Shown piece by piece: positions 56,440-64,000 of a stretch of 64,000 bases of DNA. Numbering within the stretch: the first letter of the stretch is position 1; each line of letters opens with the position of its first letter. The position numbers and the translations under genes are program-made. The DNA comes from Microbacterium sp. AK031. Lineage in GTDB: Bacteria > Actinomycetota > Actinomycetes > Actinomycetales > Microbacteriaceae. Location of the stretch: assembly GCF_024807145.1 (NCBI RefSeq), contig NZ_JANUCA010000003.1, positions 186,001 to 250,000 of the forward strand, in the 5' to 3' direction. The notes below the pieces were generated by a model. It saw only the letters and a list, made by a program, of their open reading frames with translations. It was not told the DNA's origin and made no database searches.

Positions 56440-57222
56440 GTGGAACATCAGGAGCGGGCGCTTGCCGCATACGTGGAGCAGGTCGCCGCCGATCCGGAGA
56501 CGCTCGGTGTCGTCGTGATCGGCTCGCTCGCCCGCGGCGTCGAGCGCGAGGACTCCGATGTCGATGTGTACCTCGTCGTGACCGCTGAGGCGTTCGCGCG
56601 CGCGACGGTCATTGATCGATGGGCATGGATCGATCGTCAGGGACTCGACTACCCCGGCTCGTACATCGACGTGAAGCTCTGCGACCTCTCCTACCTCCGC
56701 ACCGCCGTCGAGAAGGCCGACGATCCGACTCGTGCCTCGTTCGCCGGAGCCAGAGTCGTGTTCAGCCGCACCGAGGAGATCGCCGACCTCGTCGCCGCGA
56801 TCAGCGTTCTCGATGATGCGGCCTGGCGCGGTCGCATCCGCTCCCACATCGCCCAGGCGCACCTGCACGGTGGCTACTTCCTCCGCCAGGCGGAGGAGCA
56901 CGGTGATCCGTTCCTTCTCCAGCACGCAGGGCTGCACCTCACGCTTGCTGCGGCGCGTGCCGCGCTGGCGTCGGCGCATCGCCTGATGCCCGGACCCAAA
57001 TACGTCTACAAGCTGATCCGCGAGGTGCCGAGTCCGGAGGGATTCGTCGCGGCATGGGATGAAGCTCTGGAGAAGCCGGGCATCGTGACCGCGAACCCAC
57101 TCCTCGCCATCCTCGACGAGTGGCTCGGCCGGGGCCAGTCCCGTGACGAATCTCTCTCGATCTTCATCCGCGACAACGAACTGGCGTGGCTGCGCGGTAC
57201 GATCCCGGCCGAGTACTTCTGA
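56440..57222 (+). CDS. Nucleotidyltransferase-domain protein
   Basis: 260 residues. GVVVIGSLARGVEREDSDVDVYLVV (motif region about 23-47) has the GSxxRG and DxD pattern of the polymerase-beta nucleotidyltransferase superfamily, which includes aminoglycoside nucleotidyltransferases and MNT antitoxins. A helical C-terminal half follows. No HEPN partner is adjacent, so a stand-alone transferase is more likely than a toxin-antitoxin pair. The GTG at 56440 has an AAGGAG ribosome binding site. It is divergent from rhaM and convergent with the ABC permeases. Confidence 0.75.
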   Translation: MEHQERALAAYVEQVAADPETLGVVVIGSLARGVEREDSDVDVYLVVTAEAFARATVIDRWAWIDRQGLDYPGSYIDVKLCDLSYLRTAVEKADDPTRASFAGARVVFSRTEEIADLVAAISVLDDAAWRGRIRSHIAQAHLHGGYFLRQAEEHGDPFLLQHAGLHLTLAAARAALASAHRLMPGPKYVYKLIREVPSPEGFVAAWDEALEKPGIVTANPLLAILDEWLGRGQSRDESLSIFIRDNELAWLRGTIPAEYF

Positions 57223-57228
57223 CACGGC

Positions 57229-58140
57229 TCAGCCCTTGACTGCTCCGCTGGTCATGCCTGCGACGATCTGCCGGTTGAAGAAGATGTACATCACCAGCGG
57301 GGGAATCGTGATGAGCAGGATGTTCATGAACAGCAGGTTCCACTGACTGACGGCCTGGCTCTGGAAGTTGTAGAGCGTCAGCTGCACCGTGGCGTTCGCG
57401 TCTCCCGGGAGGAAGTACAGGGGCCCGGTGAAGTCGTTGAAGACCGCGACCGACTGCACGACGATCACCGTGATCGCGACGGGCTTGAGCAGCGGCATCA
57501 CCACGGTGAAGAACAGTCGCAGCGGCCCGGCGCCATCGATCACGGCTGCCTCGTCGAGCTCGCGAGGGATCGTGGAGATGAACGCGCGGAACAGCAGAAT
57601 GCAGAAGCTCAGACCGAACGTCGCCTCGATGAGGATCATGCCCGGCATCGTCTTGAACAATCCGATGCCCTGCAGAACCCAGATCGTCGGCACGACCGCA
57701 GGCGGGACGATGAGGCCTGCCAGGACGAAGACGTTGATCACGTGATTCCAGCGGGACTTGCGGCGCTGGAGGATGTAGCCCACCATGGCGGCGAACACGA
57801 CCATGATCGCCACGCTGGCGACGGTCAGCACTGTGGAGTTGATGAACGCCGTCACCAGCATCCAGTCGCGTGTCTGGAGGACCGTGACGATGTTCTCCCA
57901 GAGGAACCACCCCTGAGCCGGGAGCGAGAACTCGAACAGGGAAGCCTCGGCCGGATTCTTCACAGCGGTGAGGAAGATGAACGCGAACGGAACGATGAAG
58001 ACGACGATCGACGCGAGAATCGCGATGATGCCGACCACATAGCGGGTGAAGAACCGTCGTGGCGTCATCGGTCGGTGTCCGTCGCGACGGATCTTCGTTC
58101 TCGACGAGCCGGCCGTGGTGATCGCTCTGGTGAGGGTCAT
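57229..58140 (-). CDS. ABC sugar transporter permease (MalG-type)
   Basis: 303 residues with six transmembrane helices. The EAA loop EAAVIDGAGPLRLFFTVVMPLLKP near 200-223 docks the ATPase. It is the MalG-type partner of the adjacent permease, overlapping it by 4 bp (ATGA). The ATPase is not in the operon; such importers often share an MsiK-type ATPase encoded elsewhere. Confidence 0.9.
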   Translation of the reverse strand: MTLTRAITTAGSSRTKIRRDGHRPMTPRRFFTRYVVGIIAILASIVVFIVPFAFIFLTAVKNPAEASLFEFSLPAQGWFLWENIVTVLQTRDWMLVTAFINSTVLTVASVAIMVVFAAMVGYILQRRKSRWNHVINVFVLAGLIVPPAVVPTIWVLQGIGLFKTMPGMILIEATFGLSFCILLFRAFISTIPRELDEAAVIDGAGPLRLFFTVVMPLLKPVAITVIVVQSVAVFNDFTGPLYFLPGDANATVQLTLYNFQSQAVSQWNLLFMNILLITIPPLVMYIFFNRQIVAGMTSGAVKG

Positions 58141-59051
58141 TGCTCCACCTGCCTCTTGTTCAGGGTGTACTGGATGGGCACGATGATCGCGGTCACGACC
58201 AGGAACAGCACGACGTTGCCGGCAGTGGACAGTCCGTAGAATCCGGCTTGGTACTGCTTGTAGATCACCGACGCGATCACGTCACTGGTGAAGCCCGGGC
58301 CGCCCCTCGTCATGGCCCAGATGAGCTCGAACGAGCGCAGGCCGCCGATGAGCGAGAGCAGGACGACTGTTGCGGTGGCCGGCTGCACGAGTGGCAACGT
58401 GATGTTCCGGAAACGCTGCCAGGCGGTCGCGCCGTCGACCTTGGCGGCTTCGAAGTACTCCTGCGGAATCGCCACGAGCCCGGCGATGAAGATCAGCGTC
58501 GCGATACCGACGCCCTTCCACACATCCACGAGCGCGACGGACAGCAGAGCCCACGCAGGATCGGTCAGCCAACCAGGGCCCTGGATGCCGAGCGTCGCCA
58601 GTGTCTGGTTGATGAGTCCGTCGAACGGATCCATCAGCACCTTGAAGGCGATGCCGATGCCGACCGTCGAGACGAGCACGGGAAAGAAGATCGTCGAGCG
58701 GAGGTATCCGCGTCCGAGGATCGAGCCGGTGAGCAGGAGCGCCAGTGCGAGCCCGAACACCACCTTCAGTGCCGAGGTCACGAAGCCGTAGACGAAGGTG
58801 TTCACGAAGCCCTGGATGAGCATGGGCTCGGTGAAGAACTGGACGTAGTTGTCGAACCCGATGAACTCGATGTCGAACAGCGACCAGCGAGTGAGGCTGA
58901 AGTAGAACGAGGCGAAGGTCGGGACGGCGAAGAGGACGATGTAGAGCACGGCCGACGGGATGTAGAACCACGTCGGGTAGGAGCTCTTGATGCCCTGTCG
59001 GCCGCGCGGCGCGGTCGTCTTGGTCGCGGGTGGCGTCGCGATTGCTGTCAT
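58137..59051 (-). CDS. ABC sugar transporter permease (MalF-type)
   Basis: 304 residues with six transmembrane helices after a cytoplasmic N-terminus. The EAA loop EAAKVDGATAWQRFRNITLPL is visible near 205-225. The ATG at 59051 has GGAGAG at 5 nt. It lies 75 bp after the binding-protein gene. With the MalG-type partner it forms the membrane channel of a rhamnoside importer, judging by the locus. Confidence 0.9.
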   Translation of the reverse strand: MTAIATPPATKTTAPRGRQGIKSSYPTWFYIPSAVLYIVLFAVPTFASFYFSLTRWSLFDIEFIGFDNYVQFFTEPMLIQGFVNTFVYGFVTSALKVVFGLALALLLTGSILGRGYLRSTIFFPVLVSTVGIGIAFKVLMDPFDGLINQTLATLGIQGPGWLTDPAWALLSVALVDVWKGVGIATLIFIAGLVAIPQEYFEAAKVDGATAWQRFRNITLPLVQPATATVVLLSLIGGLRSFELIWAMTRGGPGFTSDVIASVIYKQYQAGFYGLSTAGNVVLFLVVTAIIVPIQYTLNKRQVEQ

Positions 59052-59126
59052 GGGTCTCTCCGATCGGTGAAGGGATTGCGGGGTGCGGGCGCGTGTCATG
59101 CGCCCGCACCTCGGATCAATGGGCGA

Positions 59127-60440
59127 TCACCAGCCGTCGAGACCCAGCTGCTGCGCCTGCTTCTTCACGTCCTCGTCGTAGAGCGCAGCGCCGTCCTCGG
59201 CCGGGCGGATGCCGCTTCCCACCTCGACCGTGATGTTCTCGAGGTTCGGGCCCTTGATGGGGGAGAGGAACTCGAGGGCGGGGTTGGTGTTCCCCTCGTC
59301 GAAGTACGGCTGCATGTCCTTGAGCAGGCCCGGCACGTCATCCGGGAGCTCGCATGCGCTCGTTGCGAACGGTCCGCTGGGTACCATCACGGTCGTCTGG
59401 ATCTCACATCCTCCGGGGGAGTTGATGAACGCGACGAAGGTCTTCGCAGCCTCGAGTTTGTCGCCTTCGGTGGTCTTCGGGATGTACACCGCGTTGGGCA
59501 GCCACACGGTCAACTTCGTGTCGGCGGCGTCGTGTGCCGGCAGCGCGAAGACGCCGAGATCCTCGATCTCGTCCGGGAAGTTCTGCTGGAACGTCGTCAC
59601 GATGCCGGTCAGGATCGGGTAGTGCGCGCCTTCTCCAGTGGCGACCATGCGGGCGCCGTCGTCATACACCGCCGATGCGAAGTCCTCGTTCCACCAGTCG
59701 GCCTCGTAGCCCTCCTGCTGGTTGGCGAAGCCTGCGAGGGCCGGCTCGTCGACATACTTGCGCTCGCCGCCGGTGTACTCCTCGGCCCAGTCCGGATCCT
59801 GGGCTAGCACGTTCCCGAAGTCTCCGAGCACGAACAGCTGACTGGTCCAGGTGTCGCCATAGGTCTGAATCACCGGTGCGATGCCTGCGGCCTTGATCGC
59901 CTCGTTGTTGGCGGCGAACTCGTCCCAGCTGGTCGGCACCTCGAGGCCGAGGTCTTCGTAGACCTTCTTGTTGTAGACGATCGCGCCGGCCTGCGCGGAG
60001 CCGAACGGCGCCCCATAGATGCCGTTCTCAGTGGACACGACGGGGGTCATCGTGTCGATGAGGTCACCGACCCACGGCTGATCGTCGAGCGGCACGAGGT
60101 TCTGGTCGGGGTTCAGCGCCTGGAACAGCGATCCCGAGTTGTATCCGAAGACGTCCTCCATCTCGCCGGTCGCCAGCTTCGTCTTCATGAGGTTGTCGCC
60201 CTCGGTGCCGGCCGGTTGGGACTCCAGCTTCACGGTGATGTCGGGGTTCTCTGCCTCGAAAGCTTCGATGAGTGCCTCGGCGACTTCGATGTTGGAGCCT
60301 GTGTTCTGGGTAAGGAACGAGATCTCGACCTTCCCATCGCCGCTGTCGCCGCCGCCGGTGCTGCACGCGGCGAGAGGAAGTGCGAGGGCTGCGACGCCGG
60401 CTGCGGCGAGGAGGACCCTTGGGGTGCGGGTGCTGTTCAT
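59127..60440 (-). CDS. ABC transporter sugar-binding lipoprotein
   Basis: 437 residues. The signal peptide ends in a lipobox LPLAACS with Cys26. The body is a family 1 extracellular solute-binding protein (EISFLTQNTGSNIEVAEALIEAFE near the start; LVPLDDQPW and a Trp-rich ligand region later). It would capture rhamnose-containing oligosaccharides, inferred from its neighbours and operators. The ATG at 60440 follows GGAGG, which lies in the loop of a small hairpin (60442-60461). Confidence 0.9.
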   Translation of the reverse strand: MNSTRTPRVLLAAAGVAALALPLAACSTGGGDSGDGKVEISFLTQNTGSNIEVAEALIEAFEAENPDITVKLESQPAGTEGDNLMKTKLATGEMEDVFGYNSGSLFQALNPDQNLVPLDDQPWVGDLIDTMTPVVSTENGIYGAPFGSAQAGAIVYNKKVYEDLGLEVPTSWDEFAANNEAIKAAGIAPVIQTYGDTWTSQLFVLGDFGNVLAQDPDWAEEYTGGERKYVDEPALAGFANQQEGYEADWWNEDFASAVYDDGARMVATGEGAHYPILTGIVTTFQQNFPDEIEDLGVFALPAHDAADTKLTVWLPNAVYIPKTTEGDKLEAAKTFVAFINSPGGCEIQTTVMVPSGPFATSACELPDDVPGLLKDMQPYFDEGNTNPALEFLSPIKGPNLENITVEVGSGIRPAEDGAALYDEDVKKQAQQLGLDGW

Positions 60441-60441
60441 T

Positions 60442-60461
60442 CTTTTACCTCCATGTAAAAG
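60442..60461 (-). promoter_or_regulatory. Hairpin presenting the ribosome binding site of the binding-protein gene
   Basis: CTTTTAC (60442-60448) and GTAAAAG (60455-60461) are perfect complements that enclose CTCCAT, the complement of part of the ATGGAGG stretch. The Shine-Dalgarno sequence would thus lie in a short loop. It may tune translation or mark another operator. Confidence 0.45.
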
Positions 60462-60475
60462 CTGACTCCTGATTG

Positions 60476-60499
60476 CATGGCCTCGGCGTTGAGGCCATG
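60476..60499. repeat. Perfect 9-bp inverted repeat in the importer leader
   Basis: CATGGCCTC (60476-60484) pairs with GAGGCCATG (60491-60499) across a 6-nt loop. It lies between the nearest operator and the binding-protein start. It could be an mRNA hairpin or a second type of regulator site. Confidence 0.5.
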
Positions 60500-60519
60500 T
60501 ACGGTTGAACGTGATGTAT

Positions 60520-60531
60520 TGAATCCATTCA
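60520..60531. promoter_or_regulatory. Rhamnose-locus operator, importer copy
   Basis: TGAATCCATTCA, flanked by T and A to give TTGAATCCATTCAA, is palindromic apart from its centre. It lies about 80 bp upstream of the binding-protein gene on the minus strand. Confidence 0.65.
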
Positions 60532-60632
60532 ACTCCCCCGTAACGTACGACGATCTCGACTGAGAGTCAACGGTGGCAACCAAGGTGCTCCCGAAATGTC
60601 ATCTCAGTCGGGTGGGCATCGACCGCATTTGA

Positions 60633-60645
60633 TTGAAGCGTTCAA
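60633..60645. promoter_or_regulatory. Related palindrome in the shared regulatory region
   Basis: TTGAAGCGTTCAA is a palindrome with a central GCG and the same TTGAA/TTCAA arms. It ends 8 nt before a TTGACA -35-like element (60654-60659) for the rhamnosidase gene. Confidence 0.55.
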
Positions 60646-60667
60646 ATTCGTGCTTGACATCACGTTG

Positions 60668-60679
60668 TGAATCCTTTCA
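60668..60679. promoter_or_regulatory. Rhamnose-locus operator, rhamnosidase copy
   Basis: TGAATCCTTTCA lies between a TTGACA element (60654-60659) and the rhamnosidase start, in a position to block RNA polymerase. It matches the rha operon and importer copies at 10-11 of 12 bases. Confidence 0.7.
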
Positions 60680-60728
60680 GGATGTGAAAACGCGTGTTGC
60701 GATGACGCACGCACGAAAGGACCACGCC

Positions 60729-63383
60729 ATGACGGCCACCCCAGACACCACGCGACGCGACATCGAGACTGTCGTCACCGGCCTGCGCACTCAACACGGC
60801 GACGGACTGCTGGGGGTTCCGGAGCACGGGCTCCGCCTGACCTGGCGCTCCTCGAGCACTCGTCCCGGTGCAAGCCAGGTCGCGCATCAGCTCGCGACAG
60901 GACGGCCGGGTGAAGAACTCGTCCAGGGCGACATCATCGTCGGCGCAGATTCGGTCGCGGTATCGGCCGGAGACCTCCCGGCGGGAGAGCGGCGCAGTTT
61001 CGCGGTGCGCGTGGCGACGGATGCCGGGTGGACCGAGTGGAGCGAACCGCTCACAGTCGAGACCGGACTCGCCACTGACGACATCCGCGCCGTGGTCATC
61101 GGCATCCCGACCGAGGTGGAGGGTCCGAGCGCCGTGCTGCGCACCACCTTCGCGATCGACACCGTTCCGGAGCGCGCAAGGCTGCGCCTGAGCGCGCTCG
61201 GCGTGGTGGATGCCTGGATCAACGGCCGGCGCGCCACCGACGCCGTCCTCACTCCGGGGTGGACCTCGTACAAGCAGCGGGTGCTCCTCGACACGGTCGA
61301 TGTCACCGCCCTGCTCCACGACGGCGAGAACACGATCGTGCTCGTCGTCGGCGATGGCTGGTACCGCGGCCGGATGGGCTTCGCGAACCGCACCGAGATC
61401 TACGGCGAGCGCTCGGGCGCGATCGCACAGATCGACTCCGAGCTCGGCATCCATGTGGCGACCGACGAGACGTGGCGAGGTGGATTCGGAGCGATCCGTT
61501 CTGCAAGCATCTACGACGGCACGACCACCGATCTCCGCGAGGCCCCGGTCGGGGTGCACAACACCGACTTCGACGACAGCCTGTGGCAGACGACCGAGGT
61601 GATCGAGTCAGACCTGTCGCGGTTCGAGCCGCGCTCGGCACCGCCGATCCGCGTCGTCGCCGAACGGGAGATGACGCGGACAGAACGAGATGGCGCCGTG
61701 CAGTTCAACGCCGGCCAGAACGTCTCCGGTTGGGTGCGACTGGTCGTCCGGGGATCCGCCGGAGACATCATCACCGTGAAGCACGCCGAGATCCTCGAGC
61801 CCTCGGGCGACCTGCACACCGCGGCTCTGCGCAGCGCCAAGGCGACCGACGTCTACACGCTCGACCGCGAGGGGGAACACACCCTCGAGCCGCAGTTCAC
61901 CTTCCACGGCTTCCAGTACGCAGAAGTCACGGGCGCGGCAGCTGTCGTATCGGCCACGGCGGTCGCGGTCTCCAGCGACCTGCCTGCGCGTTCGACGTTC
62001 CGTTCGGCGTCGCCGGCGCTCGACCAGTTCCACTCGAATGTGTTCTGGTCGCAGCGCGACAACTTCCTCTCCGTGCCCACCGATTGCCCGCAGCGCGATG
62101 AGCGTCTCGGCTGGACAGGCGACGCCCAGGCGTTCGCCGCCACCGCGAGCACGCTGATGGACTCGGAGGCCTTCTGGCTCAACTGGCTGCGCGACCTGGA
62201 AGCCGACCAGACAGATGAGGGGGGAGTGGCATCCGTCGTTCCGGACATCATCCGCCGTGAAGACATGCGTATGGGCGGCCCGACGGTCGACAACATGGGG
62301 CGCGCCGGCTGGGCGGATGCCGCGACCATCGTGCCGTGGGCCGTCTACGAGTCCACCGGCAGCGCCGAGGCGCTCGTGCAGCAGCTCGACAGCATGCGTC
62401 GCTGGGTGGATCACCTCCGACGCCGGGCGGGCGCGGACATCGTGCTGCCCACAGAGCCGTTCCAGTACGGCGACTGGCTCGATCCGGATGCTCCGGGGGC
62501 GCAGCCGTGGAAGGCGAAGGTCTCCAGCGACTACGTGGCGAACGCCTTCTACGTCCACTCCGCGCGGCTCCTTGCTCGCGCGGAACGTCTCGTCGGCGAT
62601 CGGGTCCGCGCGGCCGAGTACGACGCGCTCGGCGATCGCGTTGCCGAGGCCACCTGGCAGAGGTGGGGTGCTGAGGCGATCGGCAGCCAGACGGGTGCCG
62701 CGCTCGCACTGGAATTCCGGATCGCACCGGACGATGAGCGTGCTGCGATCGCTGACCGACTGGCGGAGAACGTACGGTCCGAGGCGGGCCGCATCTCGAC
62801 CGGCTTCCTCGGCACACCCCTCGTGCTCTTCGCCCTGTCGAACTCCGGTCACCTCGATGAAGCGTTCCTGATGCTGCTGCGCCGGGAGGCGCCGAGCTGG
62901 CTCTACCAGGTCGACCGGGGCGCGACGACCGTCTGGGAGCGCTGGGACGCGATCCTGCCGGACGGACGGATCCACGGCGGTGACATGGATGCCGGATCCA
63001 CCGAGGGCGGCGGCAGCATGCTGTCGTTCAACCACTACGCCTACGGCGCGATGATCGACTGGGTCTATCGGACTGTTGCCGGCCTCTCGCCGGCAGAGCC
63101 CGGCTATCGCGTCACGAAGATCGCACCGCGGCCGGCGGTCGGTCTGGAGCATGCCGCGGCATCCGTCGACACGTCCTACGGTCGGCTGGCGATCGATTGG
63201 CATCTGGACGGTGGAGCTTTCCACGCCTCGGTCGAGGTGCCGTTCGGAGTCCGCGCGCAACTGGATCTTCCGACGACCGCGGAATCGGTCGTCACGGTCG
63301 ACGGCGCGCCAGCGCCTGGGGTGCTCGACAGCGGAACGCATGAGATCACGGTGACCGCACCCGCGGTCGCCGCGCAGAGATGA
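60729..63383 (+). CDS. Alpha-L-rhamnosidase (GH78), first copy
   Basis: 884 residues. It hydrolyses terminal alpha-L-rhamnose from glycosides or polysaccharides. N-terminal beta domains (about 1-310; TWRSSSTRPG, WINGRRATD, GWTSYKQRVLLDTVDVT) precede a GH78 (alpha/alpha)6 barrel. DCPQRDERLGWTGDAQ near 455 holds the conserved acid residues, and GGGSMLSFNHYAYGAMIDW is near 758. A C-terminal beta domain follows. No signal peptide is seen, so it acts on imported substrates in the cytoplasm, fitting the nearby ABC importer. The ATG at 60729 has AAAGGA at 7 nt. The second copy starts 20 bp downstream. Confidence 0.92.
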   Translation: MTATPDTTRRDIETVVTGLRTQHGDGLLGVPEHGLRLTWRSSSTRPGASQVAHQLATGRPGEELVQGDIIVGADSVAVSAGDLPAGERRSFAVRVATDAGWTEWSEPLTVETGLATDDIRAVVIGIPTEVEGPSAVLRTTFAIDTVPERARLRLSALGVVDAWINGRRATDAVLTPGWTSYKQRVLLDTVDVTALLHDGENTIVLVVGDGWYRGRMGFANRTEIYGERSGAIAQIDSELGIHVATDETWRGGFGAIRSASIYDGTTTDLREAPVGVHNTDFDDSLWQTTEVIESDLSRFEPRSAPPIRVVAEREMTRTERDGAVQFNAGQNVSGWVRLVVRGSAGDIITVKHAEILEPSGDLHTAALRSAKATDVYTLDREGEHTLEPQFTFHGFQYAEVTGAAAVVSATAVAVSSDLPARSTFRSASPALDQFHSNVFWSQRDNFLSVPTDCPQRDERLGWTGDAQAFAATASTLMDSEAFWLNWLRDLEADQTDEGGVASVVPDIIRREDMRMGGPTVDNMGRAGWADAATIVPWAVYESTGSAEALVQQLDSMRRWVDHLRRRAGADIVLPTEPFQYGDWLDPDAPGAQPWKAKVSSDYVANAFYVHSARLLARAERLVGDRVRAAEYDALGDRVAEATWQRWGAEAIGSQTGAALALEFRIAPDDERAAIADRLAENVRSEAGRISTGFLGTPLVLFALSNSGHLDEAFLMLLRREAPSWLYQVDRGATTVWERWDAILPDGRIHGGDMDAGSTEGGGSMLSFNHYAYGAMIDWVYRTVAGLSPAEPGYRVTKIAPRPAVGLEHAAASVDTSYGRLAIDWHLDGGAFHASVEVPFGVRAQLDLPTTAESVVTVDGAPAPGVLDSGTHEITVTAPAVAAQR

Positions 63384-63402
63384 ACGACGAGGAGAACGAA
63401 TC

Positions 63403-64000
63403 ATGACCGCACCGGTCATCGAGCGCGTCAGTGTCGACGCGCCGTACGGGAGCAACACTGTCGCCGACCCGAAGCCGACGGTCGGCTGGGTCACGCAGAG
63501 CGAGAGCGGCGGATGGCTGCAGGCGAGCGCGGAGCTCGAACTGCGCGGCGCCCAGGGGCGGGGTCCGGATGATGTGCAGACGCACGCCGTCGCCGGGCGG
63601 GAATCCGTCCGTGTCGCCTGGCCGTTCCGAGCGCTCCTGCCGCGCGAGGAGGTCGAGCTGCGCGTGCGGGTGACCGGTGAAGACGGCATCACCTCCGAAT
63701 GGAGCGCTCCGCGCCGCATCATCGCCGGCTTCCTCGCCGACGGCGAGTGGGAAGCGCTGACGATCGCCGTCGCCGAGCCGGCCATCGAGGCCGAGGCTGC
63801 CGTGCTGCGACGCGAGTTCTTCGTCGACGGCGAGGTGCGCAGAGCCACGCTGTACGCCACAGCGGTCGGCGTCTATCAGGCAGCCGTCAACGGTGCCGAC
63901 GTCGACGACCAGGTGCTCAAGCCAGGGTGGACGCCCTTCGACCGGCGCACCGTGCACGAGAGCACCGACGTCACGGCTGGGCTGGTCGACGGTGCGAACG
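63403..64000 (+). CDS. Second alpha-L-rhamnosidase-like protein (C-terminus beyond window)
   Basis: The first 199 residues are visible. They parallel the N-terminal beta domains of the preceding rhamnosidase: a WxxxSE... strand block, a GEVRRATLYATAVGVYQAAVNGADV segment (compare WINGRRATD in the first copy), then LKPGWTPFDRRTVHESTDVT (compare LTPGWTSYKQRVLLDTVDVT). The catalytic barrel lies outside the window. GGAG precedes the ATG by 9 nt. The two enzymes probably remove rhamnose from different linkages. Confidence 0.8.
   Translation, partial: MTAPVIERVSVDAPYGSNTVADPKPTVGWVTQSESGGWLQASAELELRGAQGRGPDDVQTHAVAGRESVRVAWPFRALLPREEVELRVRVTGEDGITSEWSAPRRIIAGFLADGEWEALTIAVAEPAIEAEAAVLRREFFVDGEVRRATLYATAVGVYQAAVNGADVDDQVLKPGWTPFDRRTVHESTDVTAGLVDGAN

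Noticed and set aside
56440..57222. MNT-type antitoxin of a HEPN/MNT toxin-antitoxin pair
   Set aside because: At 260 residues it is much larger than MNT antitoxins, and no HEPN gene is adjacent.
61608..63860. A 750-residue open frame antisense to the first GH78 rhamnosidase
   Set aside because: Composition is typical of an antisense shadow, and the plus strand encodes a complete, recognisable enzyme.

Overview
The window is a high-G+C actinobacterial chromosome segment. Gene families and order point to Microbacteriaceae, most likely Microbacterium or a close relative: ftsH-folE-folP-folB-folK-DUF3180-PH-PH-DUF2520, a tRNA-Glu/Asp/Phe cluster, ATGA/GTGA-coupled operons, many leaderless starts, and an excess of the hexamer GGATGC/GCATCC. 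Species cannot be fixed from the sequence alone.

Layout. 1-17.5 kb: mixed accessory and housekeeping genes. These are a truncated aldehyde dehydrogenase, a GPH-type sugar transporter, a glutaredoxin, a GT2-GtrA glycosyltransferase, an LtrA membrane protein, a diiron fatty-acid desaturase, an amidase, a spermidine-synthase-like protein, a secreted tandem-duplicated esterase, a ThrE exporter, an AI-2E permease, an NUC1 nuclease, and an ArsR-SRPBCC-DHFR-like operon. 17.71-24.29 kb: an integrated island of about 6.5 kb flanked by a perfect 44-bp repeat of the 3' half of tRNA-Phe. It has no integrase. It carries three compact modules: a fused XRE-ImmA/IrrE protease with a PIN-like protein, a Dam-type adenine methylase convergent with a ParB-fold protein, and HipB-HipA. 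24.2-26.3 kb: three tRNAs and a LytM endopeptidase. 26.3-37.7 kb: pyrophosphatase, TMEM175-like channel, tilS, hpt, ftsH, the folate operon and PH-domain membrane proteins. 37.8-49.8 kb: DUF2207, lysS, DUF4192, cardiolipin synthase, a duplicated-domain lipoprotein, a lipid kinase, serS, a HAD phosphatase, tRNA-Ser and an LCP ligase. 49.8-64 kb: an L-rhamnose/rhamnoside utilisation locus.

How the genes work together. In the rhamnose locus, an ABC importer (binding lipoprotein plus two permeases, no ATPase in view) and two GH78 alpha-L-rhamnosidases face each other across a shared regulatory region. rhaM-rhaI-hydrolase-rhaD-rhaB form a tight catabolic operon. Near-identical TGAATC(C/G)(A/T)TTCA palindromes precede the importer, the rhamnosidase and the rha operon, which suggests one LacI-type regulator. 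The only LacI gene in view is a truncated remnant at the end of the rha operon.

Main points for a second look: the integrase-less tRNA-Phe island and its three modules, each next to its own palindromes; the convergent overlapping methylase/ParB-fold pair; an apparent ATC start codon and iron-box-like operator at the desaturase; a recurrent 6-nt spacing between a TANNNT hexamer and the start codon at eleven genes; the duplicated secreted esterase; and the shared rhamnose operators beside a decayed regulator.
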